From assembly GCF_025997995.1 (NCBI RefSeq), contig NZ_AP026683.1, positions 2,294,501-2,358,500 of the forward strand: a DNA stretch of 64,000 nucleotides, given 5' to 3'. The position numbers were made by a program, and so were the translations under genes. Shown here in pieces: positions 9,108 to 18,078 of the stretch. Within the stretch, counting starts at the first letter, position 1. Every line of letters starts with the position of its first letter. Below the pieces are notes generated by a model, which was not told where the DNA came from, made no database searches, and worked only from the letters and a program-made list of their open reading frames with translations. Origin of the DNA: Sediminibacterium sp. TEGAF015. GTDB taxonomy: Bacteria; Bacteroidota; Bacteroidia; Chitinophagales; Chitinophagaceae.

Positions 9108-10298
9108 ATGACGGCAAAACAGTACATCCCATCTTTAACTGGGGTAAGGGGCCTAGCTTCTATATTGATTTTTTTTCACCACTTTAATCAACAGGATTTT
9201 CCGCCGTTATTATTCAGGGTATTAAATGAGTTTCATTTTCCTCTCTCCATGTTTTTTGTTTTGAGTGGATTTCTGATTTGTTTGCGTTATTATGATACCG
9301 TAGAATTATCTGGAAACTGGATGCGCAAATATTTAAAAAATAGAATTGCCCGCGTTTATCCTATCTATCTTATTTTAACCATTGCTGTTTTTGTGTATGC
9401 CTGGATAGCCAATGATAACAGCATTTACAACGGAAAAAATAGTCCCACTACTTTGTTTTTCATGAACGTCACTTTCCTGCGTGGATTTTTTGATGACATG
9501 AAATTTACAGGAATAGCACAAGGCTGGTCTTTAACTGTAGAAGAATGTTTTTATTTTTCAGCACCCATTTTCTTTTTATTGATAAAGCGCAGTAAAATTT
9601 ATTTTCTAGTTGCGCCATTAGTAGTAACAGGGATTGGTGTTTTGCTGGTACTCATTTTTAGAAATGTTGATTTCTATGGTTTCTTCGGATCGTTCAAATT
9701 TTTATTCATCTCTACTTTTTTAGGAAGAACAGTTGAATTCTTTTCAGGGATGGTTCTTGCCATGATTATCAGAAAAGCAGACGATAGTGTAAGCAATTTT
9801 TCTTTATATACCTGGATGGGAATCATTGGGATTGGCTGCACCAACCTAATCATGATTAATCAGCCAATCAGTAAAGAAGTGCCATTTGCCTTATACCAAC
9901 CGATTGGTATTTTTACCAACAATATTATACTGCCGGTTTTTATTTGCATGTTCTTTTATGGATTAATCAAAGAGAATTCAATTCCCAAAAAAATATTGGG
10001 TAGCAAGCTTGGTGAATTGATTGGCAAGAGCTCATATATCCTTTATTTAATACACCTAGGCTTTATCTCGAATCTTACCTCAAACTGGTTACATAATACA
10101 GCCGATACTTTTTATGCTTGGTTAGATAAAAATGAATACTGGTGGCTCTCTGAACACCTGAATTATACCGTACTGGTCTTGTTTTCCCATCTCTTTATAC
10201 TCACTATCATTTCGATTATTTTATATAAGTTTATAGAAGAGCCAATTAATTTATATATCAGAAAGTCGAATTTCCTGGAAAAGAAAACTGCAAGATGA
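9108..10298 (+). CDS. Acyltransferase 3 family membrane O-acyltransferase (OafA-like)
   Basis: Multi-spanning inner-membrane protein of 396 aa with about ten hydrophobic segments. It has the family N-terminus SLTGVRGLASILIFFHHF with the conserved histidine pair, and the WSLTVEECFYF motif around residues 143-153. Members transfer acetyl or other acyl groups to sugars of O-antigen, exopolysaccharide or peptidoglycan. It sits between two esterase/barrel pairs and overlaps the next gene by 4 bases (10295-10298), implying translational coupling. I infer that it adds acyl groups to a glycan that the neighbouring esterases recognise; the target is unknown. Confidence 0.88.
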   Translation: MTAKQYIPSLTGVRGLASILIFFHHFNQQDFPPLLFRVLNEFHFPLSMFFVLSGFLICLRYYDTVELSGNWMRKYLKNRIARVYPIYLILTIAVFVYAWIANDNSIYNGKNSPTTLFFMNVTFLRGFFDDMKFTGIAQGWSLTVEECFYFSAPIFFLLIKRSKIYFLVAPLVVTGIGVLLVLIFRNVDFYGFFGSFKFLFISTFLGRTVEFFSGMVLAMIIRKADDSVSNFSLYTWMGIIGIGCTNLIMINQPISKEVPFALYQPIGIFTNNIILPVFICMFFYGLIKENSIPKKILGSKLGELIGKSSYILYLIHLGFISNLTSNWLHNTADTFYAWLDKNEYWWLSEHLNYTVLVLFSHLFILTIISIILYKFIEEPINLYIRKSNFLEKKTAR

Positions 10299-12145
10299 TA
10301 TTCAAATCCCAATACCGAGTCACAGCACTGCCATTGATGTTCCTGATCATGGGAATCTTTTGTTTTGCAGACAATGGCTATGCTCAGAAAGGCAAGACAA
10401 AAGATCCGGTTATTGTAAATATTTTGCCTTACAATAAAAAAGCTAGGTTTAATAGAAAGTTTCCTGTTAAGTATAAAATACAGTTCATCAATAATTTAAA
10501 AGATGCACAGGAAGGAACATTGGTATATACTGTATTTGACAATGCAAATCAGGAAGTGCTTCAAAATAGTTTGGATGTAAGGGTTAATGCTAAAAAAACA
10601 CTTGCAGCGAATTTTGATGTACCCATTGAAAAAGAAGGAAACTATACCATTAAAATGGCCATTGAATTAACCAACTTCAATAGCAATTATGATGGAAGCT
10701 TTGCCTACATTGGCCCCCCACGAAAAGCCAAAGACAGAAAACCATCCAATCAACAGGAACCAATTGTTAATACCCCACCGGTAAATTGGTCTGCCGATAA
10801 TCTATCTAATGATCCTAAAAGACAAAGTCTTGGAGCAGATCAAGTAGGAGAAGCGCCACCAGCCGAAGAAGAAGAAGGGGAAGAAGGCGAAATGATTATC
10901 AAATTAAAGCCTTATAAAAAAGATGGCGTTTTTTATACAGGAGAAAAGATAAAATATTCCGTTTCTATCGCGAATAAGTACAAAGTAAGGCAAGAAGGAA
11001 CATTTACTGCAATAGTGGAGACCGAATTAGGACAAGTAGTTAGTAAAACGCAGGTTAAATTAAAAATTGCTCCTAAAGGCCAACGTAGTTTTCAGATTGA
11101 AATACCAAAACCTGAAAAAGAGGGAATATATAATTTAAGAGCGGCTACCAATACGAGTACTTACGATGATACCGCACAATATGCTTTTGGATATGAAATA
11201 GGAAAAATAAACAGACCCTATTATTTGCCTCCAGATTTTGATGAATTTTGGCAAACTGCCATGAACGATTTGGCGAAAGTAGATCCACAGTACAAAATTT
11301 CCCGAAGCGAAGAATACAGCACCAAGTATCACGATGTGTATCGTGTTGATATGGTTGGGCTAGACGAGTTTCCTTTTTATGGATATTTATCTATTCCCAA
11401 ATTGAAAGGAAAGTATCCGGTTATCATTGGTTATGGTGGATACAAAAAAGAAGTATTTCCATTACTCTTCGACGAGTTTATATCTTTTGCAGTTAATGTT
11501 AGGGGTATTGATAAGAAATACGAGAAAGAATTTAATCCGGACAACAAAGAGCAAATCATGCTCAATGCTGAAGATAAAAACAACTATGTATACAAAGGCA
11601 TTTACATGGATTGTATACGTGCAGTTGATTTTATTTATGCGCATGAGCATATGGGCATGGATTTGAGCAGGGTTACTGCGTTTGGTGGTAGTCAGGGTGC
11701 AACTATGGGATTAATTACTGCTGCATTGTTGCCCAACAAGATAAATGCTGTTGTAGCTAGTAACCCAGTATTTGCAGATTGGAAAAACAGTTTTGCTGTG
11801 GGAAAAAATAAACGTGTCTTAACTTTTCCATCAGATGCTATTGTAAGATACTTGAGAGAAAATCCAGATTTTACAGAAGAGCAGATGTTGGAAACATTTA
11901 ACTATTTCGATTTGCAAAATTTTATGCCCAAAGTACAATGCCCTGTTTTATATGCGGTTGGTTTACAAGATGACTTTATTTCACCCAGCAGTGCAATTGC
12001 CGCCTATAATAAAATGAGAATGGATGCCCGAGCTTTGAGCGAATTGTATATATTCCCCGATTTAGGTCACGAAATCCCAGTGTATCACAATTCATTTATT
12101 GGAATCTGGTTTGCTGAACAAGCTGTAAAAAAGCGGAAAAGATAA
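10295..12145 (+). CDS. Exported CE7 acetyl-xylan-esterase-like protein with two Ig-like domains
   Basis: 616 aa exported esterase candidate. After the signal peptide (ending NGYAQ) come two Ig-like repeats (about residues 35-145 and 200-305) split by a Pro/Glu-rich linker (PPAEEEEGEEGE), then a CE7 alpha/beta-hydrolase domain starting LPPDFDEFWQ. The catalytic set is intact: S466 in GGSQG, D559 in LQDDFISP and H592 in GHEIP. The usual RGQG of CE7 enzymes reads RGID. Members remove acetyl groups from xylan and other sugars. It is the active counterpart of the gene at 6919 and is coupled to the O-acyltransferase by a 4-base overlap. The natural substrate is unknown. Confidence 0.85.
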   Translation: MIFKSQYRVTALPLMFLIMGIFCFADNGYAQKGKTKDPVIVNILPYNKKARFNRKFPVKYKIQFINNLKDAQEGTLVYTVFDNANQEVLQNSLDVRVNAKKTLAANFDVPIEKEGNYTIKMAIELTNFNSNYDGSFAYIGPPRKAKDRKPSNQQEPIVNTPPVNWSADNLSNDPKRQSLGADQVGEAPPAEEEEGEEGEMIIKLKPYKKDGVFYTGEKIKYSVSIANKYKVRQEGTFTAIVETELGQVVSKTQVKLKIAPKGQRSFQIEIPKPEKEGIYNLRAATNTSTYDDTAQYAFGYEIGKINRPYYLPPDFDEFWQTAMNDLAKVDPQYKISRSEEYSTKYHDVYRVDMVGLDEFPFYGYLSIPKLKGKYPVIIGYGGYKKEVFPLLFDEFISFAVNVRGIDKKYEKEFNPDNKEQIMLNAEDKNNYVYKGIYMDCIRAVDFIYAHEHMGMDLSRVTAFGGSQGATMGLITAALLPNKINAVVASNPVFADWKNSFAVGKNKRVLTFPSDAIVRYLRENPDFTEEQMLETFNYFDLQNFMPKVQCPVLYAVGLQDDFISPSSAIAAYNKMRMDARALSELYIFPDLGHEIPVYHNSFIGIWFAEQAVKKRKR

Positions 12146-12149
12146 AACC

Positions 12150-12977
12150 ATGCAATTGTCTAAATCATATATAATTTTTCTTATTACGGTAATGCTACTT
12201 TCCGTTGGAAAGGTTCGTGCTGACTATCCAGTAGGAAAGAAAAGAACAGCCCTAACCGGAACCTTCAATTATTTTTATTCCAATAAATATTTTGATGCAA
12301 ACGGTAAACTGATAAATAATTTTCCAGGAGATTATTTTCAATCTACATTCTATAGTTTAAACATTACGCACGGACTTAGCAGAAGAATTGATTTAACTGC
12401 CACATTGCCTTTTGCCAAACAAACATTGGTAAATGGCAATAATTCTGAGTCAAGATCGGGTATTACCGATGTAAACCTGGGATTGTCTTTTCATTTTCCT
12501 TCGGTGGATTACAAACGCTATTTCACTTTAAAGGCATCAGTAGGCATACCGGCTTATCAGAATAATCAAACCCCATATTTGGGATTTGCATCCAAGGCAG
12601 TAATGTTGGGCGCTAACTACTCTTTTACGCCATACAAAAACGGATACGCTATTCTGGAATTCATGTATACCCGGTTTTTGGATTCTGGTGATGGTCCTAA
12701 TCAGTACAGAGGTTCTTTAACTATTGGGAAAATGTATAATAAGCATACATCTGTAACTGCATCTCTTTCGCATTTGGTATCACAAAGTGTTAACACCACA
12801 TTTAATCCCAATTTACAACTGAACAAAGATTTTAATGCGGCAACGTTTAATGTAAGTGTAGGAAGAAAACTTAACAGATCTATCACACCAACTATACAAG
12901 GATATTATACGCTGCTAGGCCGGAATGCAGGATTGGGTATGGGTGTTAATTTCTTTGTAACTGTAAGACTGCCATAG
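12150..12977 (+). CDS. Outer-membrane beta-barrel protein, paralogue B
   Basis: 275 aa, exactly the length of its paralogue at 8265. The signal peptide ends near KVRA; the mature part starts DYPVGKKRTAL and contains YFDANGK, VDYKRYFTLK and TTFNPNLQLNKDFN, which align with the other copy. The alternating hydrophobic pattern points to an outer-membrane barrel. It starts 4 bases after the CE7 esterase stop, so the esterase/barrel order seen upstream is repeated. The function is not known; a role in export, anchoring or sensing of an acylated surface polymer is only a context-based guess. Confidence 0.75.
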   Translation: MQLSKSYIIFLITVMLLSVGKVRADYPVGKKRTALTGTFNYFYSNKYFDANGKLINNFPGDYFQSTFYSLNITHGLSRRIDLTATLPFAKQTLVNGNNSESRSGITDVNLGLSFHFPSVDYKRYFTLKASVGIPAYQNNQTPYLGFASKAVMLGANYSFTPYKNGYAILEFMYTRFLDSGDGPNQYRGSLTIGKMYNKHTSVTASLSHLVSQSVNTTFNPNLQLNKDFNAATFNVSVGRKLNRSITPTIQGYYTLLGRNAGLGMGVNFFVTVRLP

Positions 12978-12990
12978 AAAACTGTTTTCC

Positions 12991-13908
12991 TTGTTATACC
13001 GGATAATAAAGCCATTTATACGTGTTGCCTTGTATTTTTTCTTCAGAAAAATCTACCTAAACCATTCTGAGGTATATGCAATAAAAGGACCGGTATTAAT
13101 TACGGCCAACCACCCTAATTCTTTTTTAGATGCTATTTTGATTGGTGCTTTTTTTAAAAAGCCAATTCATTTTTTAGCAAGAGGAGATGCTTTTAAAAAG
13201 CCGATTCATCGTTTTTTCTTAGGTCTGCTCAACATGATCCCTATTTACAGATTAAGTGAAGGAAAAGAAAATTTATATCTGAATGAATATGCGTTTAGGG
13301 CTTCAAAGAAAATTTTAGAAGACGATGGCATCGTGCTAATATTTATTGAGGGGATTTGTTTATTAACCAATGAGATTCAGCCGTTTAAAAAAGGCGCAGC
13401 CAGAATTGCACTGGACTATAAGGGAAAAAAGCCCTTGCAGATTCTGCCCTTGGGAATTGCCTATGACCGGTTTAATTCCTGGGGATCAACAGTTAACCTC
13501 CATGCCGGCAAAACCATTTCGTTAGCAGAGCTATTGCCATTTGATGACCGGGCTAAAAACATGCGCTATTTTAATGATAGCATAGTTCAATCACTGAATC
13601 GGTTGATAGTAACTCCATTAAACGCAAAGCCTGCTCAGAATAGAATCGTAAAACTGATAGGTAATCTTGGATACATCATTCATCGTTGGTTTTTTCTTGG
13701 ACTAGACTCTTTTGTGAGAAGAAAAACCCAAAACACGGTATTTCACGACTCTGTTTTATTTGGCACTTTATTCATTTTATATCCTATTCTTATTGTTATT
13801 ATTGGTTTCTGCCTGATTTCCCTCTTTGGCCTGAAAATGATTCTGCCTCTGCTAGGGATTTTGGTTATGGCTAGGTGTATTGTTTTAGTGAAAAATCCAA
13901 ACGAATAA
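12991..13908 (+). CDS. PlsC-type 1-acylglycerol-3-phosphate acyltransferase family protein
   Basis: Membrane-associated glycerolipid acyltransferase family protein, 305 aa. Motif I reads ANHPNSFLDAI (His and Asp five residues apart instead of the usual four, with N as second helper), and the substrate-binding motif reads FIEGICLLTN in place of FPEGTR. The N-terminus carries an amphipathic or membrane segment (RVALYFFFRKIY), and two hydrophobic segments close the protein. The start is a TTG 13 bases after the barrel gene; no ATG precedes the conserved region. Its place at the end of the glycan-acylation operon may be meaningful, or it may be ordinary phospholipid synthesis. Confidence 0.82.
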   Translation: MLYRIIKPFIRVALYFFFRKIYLNHSEVYAIKGPVLITANHPNSFLDAILIGAFFKKPIHFLARGDAFKKPIHRFFLGLLNMIPIYRLSEGKENLYLNEYAFRASKKILEDDGIVLIFIEGICLLTNEIQPFKKGAARIALDYKGKKPLQILPLGIAYDRFNSWGSTVNLHAGKTISLAELLPFDDRAKNMRYFNDSIVQSLNRLIVTPLNAKPAQNRIVKLIGNLGYIIHRWFFLGLDSFVRRKTQNTVFHDSVLFGTLFILYPILIVIIGFCLISLFGLKMILPLLGILVMARCIVLVKNPNE

Positions 13909-13945
13909 TGGTGTAGCCCAATAATATTGCTAATTTGTAGGTATC

Positions 13946-15604
13946 ATGAAAAATACATTACTTCTTCTAAGCCTGCTTTTTTGTGCTCAAATACATGCAC
14001 AAGACACTATTTCAAAAAAAGACATTGTTGCCGCATCAAAACTTTTTCATTTACAATTCACAGAAAAAGAAATTGACACGATGTATCTAGGCGTAAAGGA
14101 TAATCTGAAAGTTTATTCCGATATGCATAAAAAAAGCATTCGCAACAGTGTTCCCATGAGTCTTTGGCAAAATCCGCTTGTACCGGGTATGGAACTGCCG
14201 GCTATACAAAAACCCATAAAATGGAAATTGAATAAGCAGGCTCAGCTTCCGCAGAATAAACCCAATCTGGCTTTTTATAGCCTAACAGATTTAGCTTCTC
14301 TGATTAAATCAAAAAAAATAAGTTCGGTAGAGCTAACTCGTTTTTTTATTGATAGAATCCGACAATACGGAGATAGTTTAGAGTGTGTTATATCTATTAC
14401 CGAGGATATAGCACTGATGCAAGCCAAAAGAGCAGACGATGAAATTGCTGCGGGAAAATACAGGGGCTTATTACATGGCATTCCTTATGGTTTAAAAGAC
14501 TTGTTTTCTGTAAAAGGAACCAAAACTACCTGGGGAGCTGCACCATTTAAAAATCAGGTAATTGAGGAAGATGCCTATGTATATAACCGTCTCACAGAAG
14601 CTGGCGCAGTATTGGTTGCCAAGTTTACACTGGGGGCATTGGCAATGGGAGATTATTGGTATGGAGGAAGAACCAAAAACCCCTGGAATCTAAAAACAGG
14701 ATCATCGGGTTCATCTGCGGGTTCTGCAGCTGCAACCGTTGCCGGATTGGTTCCCTTTGCTATAGGAACAGAAACCTGGGGATCTATTATTTCTCCATCC
14801 TCAACATGCGGAGCTACTGGTTTAAGACCTACATTCGGTAGAATCAGCAGAACAGGGGCAATGGCGCTAAGCTGGAGCTTAGATAAGATAGGGCCAATCT
14901 GCAAAAATGCAGAAGATGCTGCCATCGTCTTTAGCCATATTCATGGAACAGATGGCTTAGATATGTCGGCGGTTAATATTCCTTTCAACTATCAACCAGA
15001 TGCGGATATAAGAAAACTTAGAATAGGGTTCGCTAAAAACTATTTTGATTTAATCAGAGATACATCCAGAAACGAATGGAAAGTATTAAAGTCTTTTCAA
15101 GAGCAGGGTATTGAACTAATTCCTGTTGAGTTCCCGGATACAGCAGTGTATAAGGCCAATATTATGGACGTAATCATCAGCGCAGAATCTGCGGCTGCTT
15201 TTGATGAACTCACCCGATACAATATTGATGATGAATTAACCAGACAAGGCCCTTTTGACTGGCCGAATAGTTTCAGGGTTTCCCGTTTGGTTCCAGCGGT
15301 TGAATATGTAAATGCCAACAGAATGCGCTATGAGTTGCAGCAAAAAATACACGCGGCGTTGAAGGATATTGATGTATTGATTTGCCCAACCAGAGGAAGT
15401 GGAAATCAATCTGCTATTACCAATTTAACGGGTCAACCGGTAGTATGCACCCCTACAGGCTTTGATAAAAGAACGGGGCTTCCTACCAGTATCAGCTTTA
15501 TTGGCAATCTTTATGATGAAGCAGCAATTTTATTGACAGCCAAATTTTATCAGTCTATTACAGATTGGGAGACGATATATCCACCCTCTTTTCTCAAATA
15601 CTAG
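13946..15604 (+). CDS. Secreted amidase-signature hydrolase
   Basis: Amidase-signature family enzyme hydrolysing an unknown amide. The Ser-cisSer-Lys triad is visible as K184 (GLKDLF), S256 (in GSSAGSAA) and S280 (TETWGSII; the consensus second Gly is Trp, giving WGS). A signal peptide ending IHAQ plus about 100 residues of helical leader precede the domain, so it acts outside the cytoplasm and is not the GatA tRNA amidotransferase subunit. The 552 aa length fits secreted Bacteroidota amidases. The next gene, a histidine kinase, begins 3 bases after the stop. Confidence 0.87.
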   Translation: MKNTLLLLSLLFCAQIHAQDTISKKDIVAASKLFHLQFTEKEIDTMYLGVKDNLKVYSDMHKKSIRNSVPMSLWQNPLVPGMELPAIQKPIKWKLNKQAQLPQNKPNLAFYSLTDLASLIKSKKISSVELTRFFIDRIRQYGDSLECVISITEDIALMQAKRADDEIAAGKYRGLLHGIPYGLKDLFSVKGTKTTWGAAPFKNQVIEEDAYVYNRLTEAGAVLVAKFTLGALAMGDYWYGGRTKNPWNLKTGSSGSSAGSAAATVAGLVPFAIGTETWGSIISPSSTCGATGLRPTFGRISRTGAMALSWSLDKIGPICKNAEDAAIVFSHIHGTDGLDMSAVNIPFNYQPDADIRKLRIGFAKNYFDLIRDTSRNEWKVLKSFQEQGIELIPVEFPDTAVYKANIMDVIISAESAAAFDELTRYNIDDELTRQGPFDWPNSFRVSRLVPAVEYVNANRMRYELQQKIHAALKDIDVLICPTRGSGNQSAITNLTGQPVVCTPTGFDKRTGLPTSISFIGNLYDEAAILLTAKFYQSITDWETIYPPSFLKY

Positions 15605-15607
15605 TCA

Positions 15608-17464
15608 ATGTTTACAATAAACAACAAGCCTGTAGTCATCTTTATAAGTGTGCTACTGTTTGCTGGCTTTATATTTTCCCTATATACAATTACACAATCG
15701 GGAAAACGGTTTGAACAAGTAAGCATGAAAGTGATGGAGGATAAAAATAATCTGCTGCCAAGTAAGGCTGTTGTTCAATTAAAGCGTAATTATAAAACCA
15801 TCAGCAGTGGGTTTTTTAATCCAGGATTTTCCGCAAATAAATGGTGGATATTAGCAGAGACTCCGGCAGCACCCGGCTATTTTCTGCAGATTGCCAATCC
15901 ACATATCAATGAAATCAGAATCTATACGCTCAAGAATAATCAACCTTTACTCGCTTATGAATCCGGAGATTATTTTCCTTTTAAGAAACGATTTTTAGAT
16001 GATCCCGATTTTTGGTTTCCAATACCATTTAATACAGAAGGAGTTTTGATTGAAGTTGATAAAAGAGGGGAGTCTTTAGAAGTACCAGTTAGAATTATTA
16101 CTCAAAAAGAAATGATTCATTATCTCTCCGATCAAAAAATGGTATATGGTATTTTTCTAGGATGGATGATCTTTCTTGGTTTGCTGAATATTTTTTTATG
16201 GGCATCTTTAAAGGACAATATCCATGTGTTTTATATATTATTTATCGGCTCTTCAGCTTTATGGGTAATAGCCAACTGGGGACTGGGTTTTCAGTATATC
16301 TGGCCCAATACACCCGAATGGGCAAGTAAGGCGAGGCCCGTTTTTAGTACCACATCTTTTTTGTTAATCCTAGAGCTGGCCAGTCGCTATTTTACACCCG
16401 ATGAAAGAAAGCCGGTATATATTGGTTTCACTAGACTTTTACAATCGCTCTTACTTATTTTATTAGGGGTTTTTGTATTTGGTAATATAATAATTGCTAA
16501 TCAACTGATACGCTTATTAACACTGAGTTTTGCAAATATTTTATGGTTTCTTTCGATGTTGACGGTTTTGTTTTTTATTGCTAAAAGCTATCAAAAAATG
16601 AAAGCCATTGCTTTGTTTTTCCTTTTTGCATTTCTTTCTCAATCTGTATTTGGAATCCTTATTATTTTTTCTCAATTCAATGTAGAAGCAGACTGGGTTT
16701 TCTTTATTAATCGATATGGTTCAGCCATTGGCATACTTGCCAACAGTACCATTCTTTCATTTGGTTTGAGTCAACGTTATAATTACTATAAACAGGAAAG
16801 AGAACAGGCACAGCAGGAGCTGGTAAATGAGCGAAATCAACAGGCAGACCGAATGATACAGGCCCAGGAAGAAGAGCGGTCCAGACTGGCCAGAGAACTA
16901 CATGACGGATTGGGCGGGTTATTGGGAAGTATACGTATTGGTGCTTTTAATAAACTAAAACAGGACAATGTTAATCAGGAATGGTTAGATGCGCAACTAT
17001 CTGAAGCAATAGAGGATTTAAGAAATATTGCCCATGATTTGATGCCGGTGAGTTTACCCGAAAAAGGCCTGGTTTATATTTTAGAAAAGACTGTAGCCCG
17101 CTGGAACGCAGCCAATCAGTTTAAAACGCATTTGGATTGCAGTATCAGCAAACGATATCCTTTGCCTGTTGAAGCCGGTTTGTATAGAATTGTTTCTGAA
17201 TTAATTTACAATGTAAAAAAACATGCCAGAGCATCAGAAGTGTACGTATCCATCTGGGAAGAGAAAAACAACGATACGCTTACTTTATTGGTTGAGGATA
17301 ATGGAATAGGCTTTTCTACTGATGTTGCTACAGGAATCGGATTAAAGAATATCCGTTACAGGGTGGATTATCTGGGTGGAAAAGTTTCTATTGATTCCAA
17401 CTCAAATGGAACTAGTATTGTAATTGAAATATCCGGACTGAAAAAACCTATTCATGCACAATAG
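15608..17464 (+). CDS. 7TMR-DISM sensor histidine kinase (HisKA_3 type)
   Basis: Membrane sensor kinase of 618 aa. An N-terminal anchor is followed by an extracytoplasmic 7TMR-DISM sensing region (about 30-180), seven hydrophobic segments (about 185-395), a short coiled coil, a HisKA_3 dimerisation/phosphoacceptor segment (EERSRLARELHDGLGG, His near 437) and a HATPase_c domain (DNGIGF, GIGLKNI). It overlaps the response regulator by 11 bases, so the two form a cognate pair. DISM regions often sense carbohydrates or small ligands; the signal here is unknown. Confidence 0.92.
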   Translation: MFTINNKPVVIFISVLLFAGFIFSLYTITQSGKRFEQVSMKVMEDKNNLLPSKAVVQLKRNYKTISSGFFNPGFSANKWWILAETPAAPGYFLQIANPHINEIRIYTLKNNQPLLAYESGDYFPFKKRFLDDPDFWFPIPFNTEGVLIEVDKRGESLEVPVRIITQKEMIHYLSDQKMVYGIFLGWMIFLGLLNIFLWASLKDNIHVFYILFIGSSALWVIANWGLGFQYIWPNTPEWASKARPVFSTTSFLLILELASRYFTPDERKPVYIGFTRLLQSLLLILLGVFVFGNIIIANQLIRLLTLSFANILWFLSMLTVLFFIAKSYQKMKAIALFFLFAFLSQSVFGILIIFSQFNVEADWVFFINRYGSAIGILANSTILSFGLSQRYNYYKQEREQAQQELVNERNQQADRMIQAQEEERSRLARELHDGLGGLLGSIRIGAFNKLKQDNVNQEWLDAQLSEAIEDLRNIAHDLMPVSLPEKGLVYILEKTVARWNAANQFKTHLDCSISKRYPLPVEAGLYRIVSELIYNVKKHARASEVYVSIWEEKNNDTLTLLVEDNGIGFSTDVATGIGLKNIRYRVDYLGGKVSIDSNSNGTSIVIEISGLKKPIHAQ

Positions 17465-18068
17465 AATCAAAATTGCCATAGCAGACGATCATAAAATTTT
17501 TGCAGAGGGTATTAGAAGTGTTCTTAAGGAACAGGAATGGATAAACTGGGTAGGCGAAGCGTTTAATACAAGAGATGCCATACAATTGTATATTGACAGA
17601 AGACCTGATATTTATTTACTTGATTATCATTTTCCTGATGGAACAGGGTATCAGGTTGCCGAAAAAATTTTGTCACAGTTTCCGGAGGCCAAAATCATTC
17701 TTCTTAGTATGGAGAACGATAACGACATTATGTTGGAGTGTAAGGCACTGGGAGTAAGGGGATATATCATTAAAAACCTTTCCTCAGATGAATTGATTGA
17801 GGCTATTGAGACCGTCTTACACAATCAATCCTTTTTTATGTGGGGCGAGGAAGAAGCAGCATTGATGAAAGATGCAGAGGGCGGACTTAGTAAAAGAGAG
17901 AAGGAAATTGTATCCTTAATCACCAAGGGGTTTACGAGCCAGGAGATAGCAGATGCCATTAATTTGAGTGTTCTTACCATAAATACGCACAGAAGAAATA
18001 TCTTGCGCAAATTAAATTTGAAAAATACGGCCATGATGGTTCAATATGCCCGTATCAATAAATGGTAA
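17454..18068 (+). CDS. NarL/FixJ-family response regulator
   Basis: 204 aa transcription factor partnered with the kinase just upstream. The receiver domain shows the acidic pocket (IADDHK), the phosphoacceptor Asp near residue 57 (LLDYHFPDG) and the conserved Lys (YIIKN). The C-terminal LuxR helix-turn-helix starts at LSKREKEIV and includes TSQEIADAINLSVLTINTH. The start lies inside the kinase gene (11-base overlap), typical of coupled translation. The regulated genes cannot be read from sequence; the downstream lipoprotein and cyclophilin are candidates because they follow without a gap. Confidence 0.93.
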   Translation: MHNRIKIAIADDHKIFAEGIRSVLKEQEWINWVGEAFNTRDAIQLYIDRRPDIYLLDYHFPDGTGYQVAEKILSQFPEAKIILLSMENDNDIMLECKALGVRGYIIKNLSSDELIEAIETVLHNQSFFMWGEEEAALMKDAEGGLSKREKEIVSLITKGFTSQEIADAINLSVLTINTHRRNILRKLNLKNTAMMVQYARINKW

Positions 18069-18078
18069 AACTCCTTTA

